A DNA stretch of 13,733 nucleotides from an uncultured Clostridia bacterium (GTDB taxonomy: Bacteria > Bacillota > Clostridia > Oscillospirales > Ruminococcaceae). The stretch lies in assembly GCA_947089135.1 (NCBI GenBank), contig CAMUJF010000030.1:1-13733 (forward strand), written 5' to 3'. Position numbers and translations under genes: made by a program. The notes beneath the pieces are model-generated. The model worked only from the letters and a program-made list of their open reading frames with translations. It was not told where the DNA came from and made no database searches. Positions 1-7,312 of the stretch are shown here, piece by piece. Numbering within the stretch: position 1 is the first letter of the stretch; the number at the start of each line of letters is the position of its first letter.

Positions 1-17
1 CGAGCGTGCGTATCCAT
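1..17 (-). CDS. Possible 5' end of a divergent gene, cut by the window edge
   Basis: On the minus strand an AAAGGTGG sequence (about 25-33) lies seven bases before an ATG at 17-15 that opens the frame MDTHA and runs off the window. Only five codons are visible, so the product cannot be named. The ribosome-site spacing is the only support; an ATG at 22-20 is also present but sits too close to the site. Confidence 0.25.
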
Positions 18-78
18 AGCATCACCACCTTTCTCATATCTATTTTACTTCCAAGGTGAGAGATAAAATACATACGAG

Positions 79-107
79 TTGAAACGAGAATAGGTATGTG
101 GTATGAT
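79..107 (+). promoter_or_regulatory. Sigma-A promoter for the SLOG gene pair
   Basis: TTGAAA (79-84), a 17-base spacer, then TATGAT (102-107). The start codon of the next gene is 38 bases further on, preceded by GGAGGGG at 133-139. Confidence 0.65.
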
Positions 108-145
108 GTAATGTTAGTAAGGCAGGAATCACGGAGGGGACTTAT

Positions 146-634
146 ATGACCGAAGCCGAAAAACGAATGCACCGAGTATGCTTCACGGGACACCGCCCGG
201 AAAAGCTGACACGCCCGGACAGAGCCATCAAAAAGGGTCTGGAAAAAGAAATCCGCCAGGCAGTTGCTGACGGACTGAATGTCTTTATTACGGGTATGGC
301 AAGGGGCGTAGATATCTGGGCAGCACAAATCGTGCTGATGCTTCGTGATGAAGGCTATGATGTCAAACTTATGTGTGCCTGCCCCTATGATGGCTTTGAG
401 CGTGGTTGGAGCCAAGAATGGCAAAGACAGTACAAAGAGATACTGGCATCCGCAGACTTCGTGAAATATGTCTGTGAGGGCTACAGCCGAGCCTGCTTTC
501 AGATCAGAAACGAATGGATGGTTAACCACGCAGCCAGGGTCATTGCAGTATTCAATGGAGAAAAGAGCGGAACTAAAAACACAATAGATTATGCGGTGAG
601 GGTCGGTGTACCTGTTGTCCGCATCGAGGGGTGA
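146..634 (+). CDS. SLOG-domain protein of the DUF1273/YpsA type
   Basis: The 162-residue product has the marks of the SLOG (Rossmann-like nucleotide/ligand-binding) superfamily: an opening beta strand followed by T14-G-H-R-P-E-K-L, and the glycine-rich turn T49-G-M-A-R-G-V-D56-I-W-A that resembles the phosphate-binding loop of these proteins. It is soluble, with no signal peptide or membrane segment. The length matches small DUF1273 proteins, which are frequent cargo of clostridial integrative and conjugative elements; their biochemical role is not settled. The ATG at 146 has GGAGGGG seven bases upstream. The next gene starts five bases after its stop codon, so the two are probably co-translated. 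A decayed integrase downstream supports a mobile-element origin. Family assignment is good; function is unknown. Confidence 0.8.
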   Translation: MTEAEKRMHRVCFTGHRPEKLTRPDRAIKKGLEKEIRQAVADGLNVFITGMARGVDIWAAQIVLMLRDEGYDVKLMCACPYDGFERGWSQEWQRQYKEILASADFVKYVCEGYSRACFQIRNEWMVNHAARVIAVFNGEKSGTKNTIDYAVRVGVPVVRIEG

Positions 635-638
635 GCGT

Positions 639-1073
639 ATGAGTGTAGAAATCATCTATGAAAAGAAATATCCTCGCATCGATCCGATGGAGGAAATGAA
701 ACAGATAGAACTGGAGATGGCGGACGAGCCAGAAGAGCCGACTCCTTCTTTTGAGGAGATAATGCAGAAAATACAGGAAAACACCACTTATGTCCTAATG
801 CCTGAACGCATCAAGGCCAGCGAGGATTTTATCCGGGCGGCTATAGAGGTTTCTGAACTGTACGAACTGGACACCAAAATTGAGCGTCACTTTGACCATA
901 TCAGCGTGGACTATTCCTTTAACTGCTGCGGTGGTCTGCGGGATATTAACAAAGTAATCGGAATGGCTGACCAGTCCTCTTTCTTTAAGGACATCTTCGG
1001 TTGGGACATTACGATCTCTTTGGACTTCTTTACTCATGCCGTGGTTCGGAACGGCAGAGTCGTTGCTCCGTAA
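639..1073 (+). CDS. Hypothetical acidic protein paired with the SLOG gene
   Basis: I do not recognise this 144-residue protein. The start is placed at ATG 639 because GAGGGGTG lies just upstream, overlapping the end of the previous gene; a longer reading from 606 would overlap that gene without a ribosome site. The N-terminal third is strongly acidic and proline-containing (MADEPEEPTPSFEEI near residues 24-38) and predicted helical. The rest looks like a compact alpha/beta domain with a Cys-Cys pair in SFNCCGGLRD and an aromatic-rich C-terminal part (FFKDIFGWDITISLDFF). There is no signal peptide or transmembrane helix. Its coupling to the SLOG gene suggests accessory cargo of the same mobile element, perhaps acting with it. 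That role is inference only. Confidence 0.65.
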   Translation: MSVEIIYEKKYPRIDPMEEMKQIELEMADEPEEPTPSFEEIMQKIQENTTYVLMPERIKASEDFIRAAIEVSELYELDTKIERHFDHISVDYSFNCCGGLRDINKVIGMADQSSFFKDIFGWDITISLDFFTHAVVRNGRVVAP

Positions 1074-1085
1074 AAATGAGCGTTG

Positions 1086-1117
1086 CACCTTTTAACGAAA
1101 GGCACACCTTTTAACGA
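1086..1117 (+). repeat. 13-bp direct repeat after the SLOG pair
   Basis: CACCTTTTAACGA occurs at 1086-1098 and again at 1105-1117, a 19-bp period. The second copy also begins an inverted pair, GCACACC (1102-1108) with GGTGTGC (1129-1135). The position between mobile-element genes and a decayed integrase makes recombination or accessory-protein binding sites possible, but nothing proves it. Confidence 0.45.
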
Positions 1118-1169
1118 TTTATTCGAGGGGTGTGCATTTCGTATCAGAATTGGTCTCTACTTTCAAGAA

Positions 1170-1206
1170 AAATGCCGTAAGCAAACAGCTTGCGGCATTT
1201 ATTTTT
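1170..1206 (+). terminator. Bidirectional terminator between the SLOG pair and the integrase remnant
   Basis: AAATGCCGTAAGC (1170-1182) pairs with GCTTGCGGCATTT (1188-1200) with one G-U position and a 5-base loop. A run of T follows on the plus strand, and the A-rich left flank gives a T run on the minus strand, so it can stop both convergent units. Confidence 0.8.
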
Positions 1207-1212
1207 ATATCG

Positions 1213-1231
1213 GTAACCCTTTTTGTAACCC
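1213..1231. repeat. Paired GTAACCC repeats beside the integrase 3' end
   Basis: GTAACCC occurs at 1213-1219 and 1225-1231 (GGGTTAC on the minus strand), 12 bp apart, just past the integrase stop codon. Short direct repeats in this place are often arm-type sites for the integrase N-terminal domain or lie near the attachment core. This is a positional inference. Confidence 0.35.
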
Positions 1232-1246
1232 ACTTGCGCTTATAAT

Positions 1247-1875
1247 TTATGCAAAGATACTTCTGGGCACTTCCTGAACCATAAGAGCCGTATCCGACAT
1301 ATCGTCTGCCATACGGTGACTGTATATTTCATATGTATCCATATCCTTGCTGTGTCCCACAAGCTGTCTTAAGTAGCCCTCGGGAAGCGTCTTTACCGCT
1401 CTTCCTTTTGTGACCTCTCCGTATTCGTTTATGGCTCTGTGCAAATGTACGATACCGTCTTTATGTCGTCCCACTGTAAGCCGATAAGCTCCCCGGGGCG
1501 CAATCCGGTAAGTACCTGAAACCTGTAGACGTTTATAAGCGGGTCGTCGATTTCCTTACCCTTGTATATGGTCTTGCTGCTGCCAAACAGTATTTTTATA
1601 TCGTCCGGCTGGAGAACACGCTTTTCTTTTACAAATGCACCCTTGAGGACGTACAGTCCCTCAACAAACAGCGTGGTTGACTTGCAGGAGCGGCAGAATT
1701 TCAAAAATGCCAAAAGGCAAGCTTTCATATTGGAAAGAGTTTTCTTTGACAAGCCGCTGCTGTAACCTTTGTTTATAACGTCCTGCATTTTCTGTTCGGT
1801 TAAGTTTTCGATCTTCACGACGCCGATAACAGGATTGATTCAATTATCAAAATACCCCTGATACTTCCGTGAACC
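1247..1875 (-). pseudogene. Tyrosine-recombinase integrase, decayed
   Basis: Read on the minus strand, pieces of a phage/ICE-type tyrosine integrase appear in order. RKYQGYFDN (1843-1869) and then INPVIG..KIENLTEQ form the SAM-like core-binding domain. TGLRPGELIGLQWDD carries the first catalytic arginine, IVHLHRAINEYGEVTKG starts the next segment, and LPEGYLRQLVGHSKDMDTYEIYSH holds the last catalytic histidine and the nucleophilic tyrosine. Three lesions are visible: a TGA at 1842-1840 inside the core-binding domain; a -1 frameshift near 1459-1462, where WDDIK continues as DGIVHLHRA only if one A is restored; and an apparent in-frame deletion near 1396, where VTKG jumps to LPEGYL and the H-x-x-R box is missing. 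Typical relatives are far longer than the remaining piece. It cannot be active. Confidence 0.85.
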
Positions 1876-1907
1876 GAACCAGTAAAAACGTACAGTGACA
1901 AAAACCA

Positions 1908-1940
1908 CCTCCTATGGTATAATAAAAATACCATAGGAGG
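1908..1940. repeat. Perfect 13-bp inverted repeat with a Shine-Dalgarno core in each arm
   Basis: CCTCCTATGGTAT (1908-1920) and ATACCATAGGAGG (1928-1940) are perfect inverted copies around a 7-base AT loop. Each arm, read outward, ends in AGGAGG, so each strand carries a ribosome-site-like sequence directed away from the centre. It lies between the integrase remnant and the transposase stub and may mark an element end or junction. Confidence 0.75.
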
Positions 1941-1954
1941 AATTTTTATGCCAC

Positions 1955-2149
1955 ATGATCCGTATATTCGTACTTCAGTATCTTTATGATTTAGCGAATA
2001 TGAAAGTAATGTACGAGGTAATAGACAGCCGTGCATTCTCGGATTTCTGCGAAATAAATTTACCCGATGAAGTACCTGACGGAGATACTATCGAAAGATT
2101 CAGAAACATACTCATAGAAAGGCGGTACACAAAATCAGGAAAACATTGA
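1955..2149 (+). pseudogene. N-terminal stub of an IS5-type transposase
   Basis: The 64-residue reading MIRIFVLQYLYDLANMKVMY...DSRAFSDFCEINLPDEVPDGDTIERFRNIL matches the N-terminal (DUF772-like) domain of IS5-family transposases: an aliphatic-aromatic helix, a Y-E-x-x-D-S-x-A-F region and P-D-x-x-T-I-x-x-F-R. The usual region before this is missing, and the frame stops just after it, so the DDE catalytic domain is gone. A different frame opens from ATG 1948 behind AGGAGG but closes after 13 codons, which suggests the 5' end was also damaged. No terminal repeats were identified. Confidence 0.7.
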
Positions 2150-2247
2150 GCGGCGGTCGTAAACCGATTGACCATACTGCTCGATGTTTTTTTTAGTTAA
2201 ATTTGGTGAACTATTCTGCACATACAAAAGTTTTTGAGTTAATGTAC

Positions 2248-2276
2248 TTGAAAAACAATTTCAGGTATGATATAAT
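2248..2276 (+). promoter_or_regulatory. Extended -10 promoter of the GH31 operon
   Basis: TTGAAA (2248-2253), 17 bases, TATAAT (2271-2276), with TG at 2268-2269 giving an extended -10. The GH31 ATG is 37 bases beyond. A GCACA-containing box, GCACATACAAAAG (2218-2230), lies upstream and loosely resembles the boxes before the AraC and GH5 promoters. Confidence 0.8.
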
Positions 2277-2312
2277 TGCTTTCAATAAAAAATCGAAAGG
2301 AACGGATATATT

Positions 2313-4280
2313 ATGGGAAAGATAATTATATCTGAAAACAGTATTGGTTTTTCAATGCGGGACGAGATACTGATCGCAGAGGCGTATGCTGAAAACTGCA
2401 TACGTGTACGCTCAACGAGAAACGGCAGATTTTCCGATGAACGCTGGACTCTTAACGAGCCTGTTGAAACGTCGGTTATTATTGATGAAAAAGACGGCTG
2501 TGTCTCGCTGCAAACGGGCATTCTGAAAGCGGAGATATCTCAGGGCTGGAATACTTACAATTTAGCATTTTACAAAAACGGACATCAGATTCTGCGGACG
2601 ACCGAAGAGGGTGACGCTGTGCGAAGATTCAGCCACAGGACAGGTGATCTGTACCGCGTGCGGGCTTTATTTGCCGCAAGAGAGGACGAACATTTCTACG
2701 GATTGGGTCAGGAACAGCAGGATTGGTTTGACCGCAAGCACGGTTCATATGATCTTATCCACTATAACACTAAATCGGTGATACCGTTTTTGTACTCGTC
2801 GCTGGGTTATGGCTTTCTTTGGAACAATCCCTCACAGGGAAGGTGCGAACTTTCCAAAAACCATACCCTTTGGCAGGCGGACAGCGCCTATCAGGCGGAT
2901 TACCTGATCATGGCGGGAAACACACCTGCCGAAGTTATGAAGCTGTATTGCGATGTAACTGGATATGCACCGAAATTTCCCAAATGGGCGGCAGGCTTCT
3001 GGCAAAGCAAACTGCGGTATGAAAGCCAGGAGGACTTGCTGGAGGTCGCCCGCGAGTACAAAAAGCGTGGAATACCGCTTGACGCTATCGTCATAGATTA
3101 TTTCCATTGGACGGAACAGGGCGAATGGGAATTTGAACCAACATTGTGGAACGATCCGAAGTCAATGTGCCGAGAGCTTGAGGAAATGGGTATACACCCC
3201 GTAGTGTCGATCTGGCCGACGATAAACCCGAACAGTAAGTATTATTCGGAAATGAATGAGCAGAATATGCTTGTGCGGACGGAAAACGGACAGTACGGAG
3301 CATTTGAGTTTTACGGACAGCAGACCTTTATTGATGTTATGAACCCCGAAACACGCAGGTTTGTTTGGGATAAGGCTAAGAAAAATTACTATGACAGCGG
3401 CATTAAGACCTTTTGGCTGGACGAGGCGGAACCTGAAGTTCACCCTCAGCAATTCGATAATCTGAAATTTTATCTTGGCAATGGCGGACAGACTGCCATG
3501 CTGTATCCATATTATTACTCAAAATGCTTTTATGACGGTCTTAAATCAGAGGGCGAGGAGGACATAATAATACTGACGAGAGCTGCGTTTATCGGCAGTC
3601 AGAAATTCGGCGCGCTCGTCTGGAACGGAGATATTGGTTCCAATTTCGCGGCGTTAAGGCAAAGCGTTGTGTCGGGACTTTCAATGGCGATGTGCGGTAT
3701 CCCTTGGTGGAACAGCGACATAGGCGGTTTCTGGGGCGGAGATATTGAAAGCGATTATTTCAGAGAGCTTATCGTCCGCTGGTTCCAGTTCGGACTGTTC
3801 AGTCCGGTAATGCGTCTGCACGGTTCGCGCATGAAAACAAAGGGACAAGTCCACCGTCACCCCGGTGTTAAGGAATCCAGCGGAGGCGACAACGAGATAT
3901 GGAGTTTCGGAGAGAGAAATTACGGAATAATCAAGTCCCTGATAGAGCTTCGGGAGCGGCTTAAGCCATACATACTTGACGCGATGAAAGAAGCTTCTGA
4001 AAACGGTACGCCCGTTATGCGCCCGATGTTTTTTGATTTTTACGGTGATCCGGTCTGCTATGAGCTTGACGACCAGTATATGTTCGGTCCCGATATACTT
4101 TTCGCCCCGATCCTGAATCAAGGTCAGACGGTCAGAAGCGTTTATCTTCCAGAGGGAGAATGGGTGCGCACCTCCGACAAATCGGTTCACAGCGGCGGCG
4201 GACGTATCGACTGCACCGCGGAAATTGACGAATTTATAGCTTTTGTCAAAAAGGATGCGGAAGTATTGAATTGCTTTTAA
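2313..4280 (+). CDS. Glycoside hydrolase family 31, likely alpha-xylosidase or alpha-glucosidase
   Basis: This 655-residue protein has the GH31 order: an N-terminal beta-sandwich (about 1-200), a (beta/alpha)8 barrel, and C-terminal beta domains ending in a PEGEW element. The retaining nucleophile is D370 in FWLDEAEPE and the acid/base is D440 in VWNGDIGSNF; PWWNSDIGGFWGG and RLHGSR are further barrel signatures. There is no signal peptide, so it acts in the cytoplasm on imported oligosaccharides, releasing terminal alpha-linked sugars. The W-x-D-x-x-E-P-E form recalls alpha-xylosidases acting on xyloglucan oligosaccharides, but substrate cannot be fixed from sequence alone. AAGGA (2297-2301) precedes ATG 2313. 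It is the first gene of an operon with two hydrolases; the next gene starts 15 bases after its stop. Confidence 0.9.
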   Translation: MGKIIISENSIGFSMRDEILIAEAYAENCIRVRSTRNGRFSDERWTLNEPVETSVIIDEKDGCVSLQTGILKAEISQGWNTYNLAFYKNGHQILRTTEEGDAVRRFSHRTGDLYRVRALFAAREDEHFYGLGQEQQDWFDRKHGSYDLIHYNTKSVIPFLYSSLGYGFLWNNPSQGRCELSKNHTLWQADSAYQADYLIMAGNTPAEVMKLYCDVTGYAPKFPKWAAGFWQSKLRYESQEDLLEVAREYKKRGIPLDAIVIDYFHWTEQGEWEFEPTLWNDPKSMCRELEEMGIHPVVSIWPTINPNSKYYSEMNEQNMLVRTENGQYGAFEFYGQQTFIDVMNPETRRFVWDKAKKNYYDSGIKTFWLDEAEPEVHPQQFDNLKFYLGNGGQTAMLYPYYYSKCFYDGLKSEGEEDIIILTRAAFIGSQKFGALVWNGDIGSNFAALRQSVVSGLSMAMCGIPWWNSDIGGFWGGDIESDYFRELIVRWFQFGLFSPVMRLHGSRMKTKGQVHRHPGVKESSGGDNEIWSFGERNYGIIKSLIELRERLKPYILDAMKEASENGTPVMRPMFFDFYGDPVCYELDDQYMFGPDILFAPILNQGQTVRSVYLPEGEWVRTSDKSVHSGGGRIDCTAEIDEFIAFVKKDAEVLNCF

Positions 4281-4295
4281 AAAGGGGGATCTTCC

Positions 4296-5468
4296 GTGAA
4301 AAATAAAATAAACGAGCTTTTGAAAACCGCAGTGGAAAGCGGAGATACAGCGGGAGCAAACGTTCTTGTAATAAAGGACGGGAAAGAGATCGCATACTGT
4401 GCAAGCGGTATGCGTGACATTGAGAATAAAATACCCATAAGCCGAGACACTATTTTCAGACTGTATTCACAGACTAAGCCAATTACGGCAGCGGCGGTCA
4501 TGCTGCTTGTCTCACGGGGTAAAATTGACCTGAATGCATGGCTTTCGGACTATATGCCTGAATTTTCGGATATGTACGTGAATATCGGCGGAGAACGCCG
4601 TCCTGCTGCAAATCATATTACTGTGGGAAATCTGATGAACATGACCTCCGGACTTGCCTATCCTGATGGCGCCACCGAAGGAGGAAAGCAAAGCGGCGAG
4701 GTGTTCTGGACAATAGAAAACCGTCTTTTTTCCGACGAACCTGTTACCACCGAGAAATTTGCGGAAATGATGTCGAAAACAGATCTGTGCTTTGAGCCGG
4801 GGGAACGGTTTATGTACGGCGCTTCGGCGGACGTTCTGGGCGCGCTTGTTGAAAAGGTCGGCGGTATGTCCTTCCGCGATTTTCTTATTGAAAATTTCTT
4901 TGAGCCGCTCGAAATGAACGACACGGATTTTTATGTTCCTGCAGAAAAATCTGCGCGTTTGGCAAAGGTTTACGACTATTCCGAAAATGGTCTTACAGAA
5001 TGCAGAACCAATCATCTTGGTCTGCGGTACGAACGGGACGTTATCCCTGCGTTCCAGTCGGGAGGGGCGGGACTTTGCTCCACTCTTGACGATTACGGGA
5101 AGTTCGCCTCCATGCTTATGAACGGCGGACAGCTTGACGGTAAACGTATTATGCCGGAAGCCGCCGTCAGACTGCTTACCTGCGGAGGTCGGCTGCCCCG
5201 TGGCAAGGAAAAGCATTTGCAGGAGTGTTGGAGCTGGATGTCGGGCTATACATACGGTAACTTAATGCGCGTGTGCGAGGACGAAAGCCGCGTCATGCTG
5301 TTTTCCTCAAAGGGCGAATACGGCTGGGACGGCTGGCTGGGCACGTTCTTTTCTAACGAGCCTGCTCACGGTATAACCCTGCTTTTCGGAACTCAGCAGG
5401 CAGGTATAGGCAGGACAGGAACGCTGGTACGGAGTATAAAAAATATTGTTATGAGCGAACTTGCTTAA
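4296..5468 (+). CDS. Serine hydrolase of the beta-lactamase/class C fold
   Basis: The 390-residue product shows the S-x-x-K motif of penicillin-binding-protein-like esterases at S58-Q-T-K61, within FRLYSQTKPITAAAVMLLV. The second motif is Y174-G-A-S in ERFMYGASADVLGALVEK, which replaces the Y-x-N of classical beta-lactamases. There is no signal peptide or membrane helix, so it is probably cytoplasmic. The family includes esterases, transesterases and peptidases; with GH31 and a sugar-esterase neighbour, a role in removing an acyl group from an imported sugar is plausible but unproven. The start is GTG 4296 behind AAAGGGGGAT (4281-4290). It lies between the GH31 and alpha/beta-hydrolase genes in one operon, with spacings of 15 and 13 bases. 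True beta-lactamase activity is unlikely. Confidence 0.85.
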   Translation: MKNKINELLKTAVESGDTAGANVLVIKDGKEIAYCASGMRDIENKIPISRDTIFRLYSQTKPITAAAVMLLVSRGKIDLNAWLSDYMPEFSDMYVNIGGERRPAANHITVGNLMNMTSGLAYPDGATEGGKQSGEVFWTIENRLFSDEPVTTEKFAEMMSKTDLCFEPGERFMYGASADVLGALVEKVGGMSFRDFLIENFFEPLEMNDTDFYVPAEKSARLAKVYDYSENGLTECRTNHLGLRYERDVIPAFQSGGAGLCSTLDDYGKFASMLMNGGQLDGKRIMPEAAVRLLTCGGRLPRGKEKHLQECWSWMSGYTYGNLMRVCEDESRVMLFSSKGEYGWDGWLGTFFSNEPAHGITLLFGTQQAGIGRTGTLVRSIKNIVMSELA

Positions 5469-5481
5469 CGGAGGGAAAAAT

Positions 5482-6321
5482 ATGTTAATTGAAAATTTTA
5501 AAATAGCCGCGCAGGGCTCAGGAGAAAACGCCAAACTGCGAACCTATATCATTGACAGCTCGGATCAGCTGAAATATAACAAGCGGCCGCTTGTGCTTAT
5601 ATGCCCCGGAGGAGGGTATGGATTTGTAAGCGACCGTGAAGCGGAGGTAATGGCTTTGCAGTTCACGGCAATGGGCTGTCATGCGGCGGTGCTGACCTAT
5701 TCAACCTATCCTTTCAGGTATCCGGTGCAGATACTGGAGGCAGCGCAGGCATGGAAGCTTATTCGGAATAATGCCGAAAGGTGGAACGTGCTGTCCGATA
5801 AAATAATAATTCTCGGCTGTTCGGCAGGAGGACATCTTGCTGCAAGCTATTCGCTTTTCTGCGGTGAAGACTTTGTAACAAAATCTGTGGGAATGACTGC
5901 CGATGAGCTTCGTCCTGCGGGAATGATACTTTGCTACCCCGTTATAACCTCGGGCGAGTTCGCGCACCGTGATTCATTTGCAACACTGTTGGGCGATGAT
6001 TACAACAACCTCCTCGGTACGGAGCTTCTGGAAAAAGTTTCTCTTGAAAAGCAGGTCACGGAGAAAACGCCGCCTGCCTTTATCTGGCACACCTATACAG
6101 ACAATGTCGTTCCCGTGGAAAATTCTCTGTTGTTTGCGTCGGCGTTAAGAAAACATAACGTCAACTGTGAACTGCATATCTTTCCGGACGGCGGACACGG
6201 TCTGGGACTTGCAAGCGAGCTGTCTCAGGACAGCAACGGCTGGGGCGTGCAGGAGGAATGCAAGATATGGATACATCTTGCTGAGGTATGGCTGAAAAAT
6301 AAATTCGGTATAGGCGAATAG
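5482..6321 (+). CDS. Alpha/beta hydrolase, acetyl-xylan-esterase-like
   Basis: The 279-residue protein has a complete alpha/beta-hydrolase triad. The oxyanion segment is LICPGGGYGF, the nucleophile elbow is G112-C-S114-A-G-G, the acid is D207 in HTYTDNVVPVENS, and the histidine is H239 in FPDGGHGLGL. The PGGGY and V-P-V-E-N-S signatures are typical of the group holding acetyl-xylan and other carbohydrate esterases (BD-FAE/Axe-like). It has no signal peptide and so would deacetylate imported oligosaccharides. ATG 5482 is preferred over an overlapping TTG at 5461 because GGAGGG (5470-5475) lies seven bases before it. It is the last gene of the GH31 operon; no convincing terminator follows before the next promoter, so read-through into the regulator gene is possible. 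Confidence 0.85.
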   Translation: MLIENFKIAAQGSGENAKLRTYIIDSSDQLKYNKRPLVLICPGGGYGFVSDREAEVMALQFTAMGCHAAVLTYSTYPFRYPVQILEAAQAWKLIRNNAERWNVLSDKIIILGCSAGGHLAASYSLFCGEDFVTKSVGMTADELRPAGMILCYPVITSGEFAHRDSFATLLGDDYNNLLGTELLEKVSLEKQVTEKTPPAFIWHTYTDNVVPVENSLLFASALRKHNVNCELHIFPDGGHGLGLASELSQDSNGWGVQEECKIWIHLAEVWLKNKFGIGE

Positions 6322-6338
6322 TATTCTACCGCCTATCG

Positions 6339-6370
6339 GCACAAAAGGTCATACGGATTTGCACAAAAAG
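6339..6370 (+). promoter_or_regulatory. Candidate AraC-type operator: two GCACAAAA boxes
   Basis: GCACAAAAG (6339-6347) and GCACAAAAAG (6361-6370) are direct repeats 22 bp apart, about two helical turns, which suits the two HTH motifs of AraC-family dimers. They lie just upstream of the regulator's own promoter. A related GCACAATAAG (7278-7287) precedes the GH5 promoter at the same distance from its -35 box: 35 bp, first base to first base. Confidence 0.45.
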
Positions 6371-6395
6371 CTGCTTTGCCGTGCATAAAAAATCA

Positions 6396-6424
6396 TTGCA
6401 AACCGTGCTAAAATGTGATACAAT
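6396..6424 (+). promoter_or_regulatory. Promoter of the AraC-family regulator
   Basis: TTGCAA (6396-6401), 17 bases, TACAAT (6419-6424), with TG at 6416-6417 as an extended -10. This places the transcript start past the far-upstream GTG at 6381 and supports translation from ATG 6453. Confidence 0.7.
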
Positions 6425-6452
6425 AAAGTATCTTTTGGAAAGGCGGGATACA

Positions 6453-7238
6453 ATGGAAATAGGCACAATAGGCTATAATCATTCTCACAATTCGGAATTT
6501 GTTTTTGACAGACCTAACGGGATAGGTTGTCCGCTTTTGCTTCTGATAAAAACTCCTGCTTTTTTTGAAATTAACGGTGTAAGACATATTGTCAAGGAGA
6601 ATTCTTTTGTCTTTTTTTCAGGTAAGCTGCCGTGCAAATACGGCAGTCTGAACGGAGTGTACACCGACGATTGGATATTTTTCGGCATGAAGCCCGAAGA
6701 CGAAGAACTTTTTGCCAGGCTTGATATACCGGTCGACAAGGTCGTACATCTCGGCAATATTGAGGAGCTTTCCCGTATCGTTCATATTCTCACCTATGAG
6801 CATTATTCCGCCGGATTTTATCACAGCGAGATAGAGGAACGTTACACCGAAATACTGTTTATGAAGCTCAGCAGGATACTTAAGGATAAGTCCTATCTTT
6901 CCGACAACGCCCTTTCCGAACGCAACAACAAGCTTGTTTACATCAGAAACCAAATTTACATTGCCCCCGAGAGCATACCCGATGTTGAGGGACTTGCCGC
7001 TGAGTCGGGCATGAGCCGATCCGGCTTTCAGCACCTGTACAAAAAACTGTTCGGTGTAAGCGTTATGACTGACGTTATAAACGGCAGAATAGAAAACGCA
7101 AAGCGGCTGCTTTCCTCGACAAACCTTACCGTAAAGGAAATTGCCTTGAAATGCGGTTACGGCAACGAATATAATTTTATGCGGCAGTTCAAGAGCAGGT
7201 GCGGTCAAACACCTACCCAGTACAGAAACTGCATATAA
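6453..7238 (+). CDS. AraC-family transcriptional regulator with cupin-like N-terminus
   Basis: The 261-residue protein has an N-terminal ligand-binding region of cupin character (beta-rich, including PAFFEINGVRHIVKENSFVFFSG) and a C-terminal pair of helix-turn-helix motifs. HTH1 is around residues 177-201 (DVEGLAAESGMSRSGFQHLYKKLFG). HTH2 is about 226-258 (VKEIALKCGYGNEYNFMRQFKSRCG, then TPTQYR), the AraC/XylS signature. ATG 6453 is chosen because GGAAAGGCGGG (6438-6448) precedes it and the promoter at 6396-6424 would exclude the GTG at 6381. It sits between the enzyme operon and the GH5/binding-protein operon, and it probably senses a sugar and activates one or both. The shared GCACA boxes upstream of its own promoter and the GH5 promoter fit that role. 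A terminator follows its stop codon. Confidence 0.9.
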   Translation: MEIGTIGYNHSHNSEFVFDRPNGIGCPLLLLIKTPAFFEINGVRHIVKENSFVFFSGKLPCKYGSLNGVYTDDWIFFGMKPEDEELFARLDIPVDKVVHLGNIEELSRIVHILTYEHYSAGFYHSEIEERYTEILFMKLSRILKDKSYLSDNALSERNNKLVYIRNQIYIAPESIPDVEGLAAESGMSRSGFQHLYKKLFGVSVMTDVINGRIENAKRLLSSTNLTVKEIALKCGYGNEYNFMRQFKSRCGQTPTQYRNCI

Positions 7239-7249
7239 ATACCAATTCG

Positions 7250-7277
7250 GCCTCTTCGGAACACGAAGAGGCTTTTT
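7250..7277 (+). terminator. Terminator after the AraC regulator
   Basis: GCCTCTTCG (7250-7258), 5-base loop, CGAAGAGGC (7264-7272), then TTTTT. The perfect 9-bp stem separates the regulator transcript from the GH5 operon. Confidence 0.9.
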
Positions 7278-7312
7278 GCACAATAAGTCACCAAACTCGG
7301 CGCGTTGGGATA

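Noticed and set aside
1083..1277. 64-codon plus-strand frame after the SLOG pair
   Set aside because: No ribosome site, and it runs through the terminator hairpin and into the integrase end; protein-like features are absent.
1815..2036. 73-codon minus-strand frame across the integrase/transposase junction
   Set aside because: It spans the 13-bp palindrome, has no recognisable domain, and overlaps better-supported fragments in other frames.
2249..2263. TGAAA-n5-TTTCA palindrome overlapping the GH31 promoter as a catabolite-repression (cre) site
   Set aside because: It lacks the central CG and is one base longer than the cre consensus; it may simply reflect AT-rich promoter sequence.
3681..4190. 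Long minus-strand frames inside the GH31, serine hydrolase and other enzyme genes
   Set aside because: They are antisense shadows of well-supported genes with clear catalytic motifs and lack their own ribosome sites.
6381..6452. 24-codon N-terminal extension of the AraC regulator from GTG 6381
   Set aside because: It would overlap the -35/-10 elements at 6396-6424, and ATG 6453 has a good ribosome site.
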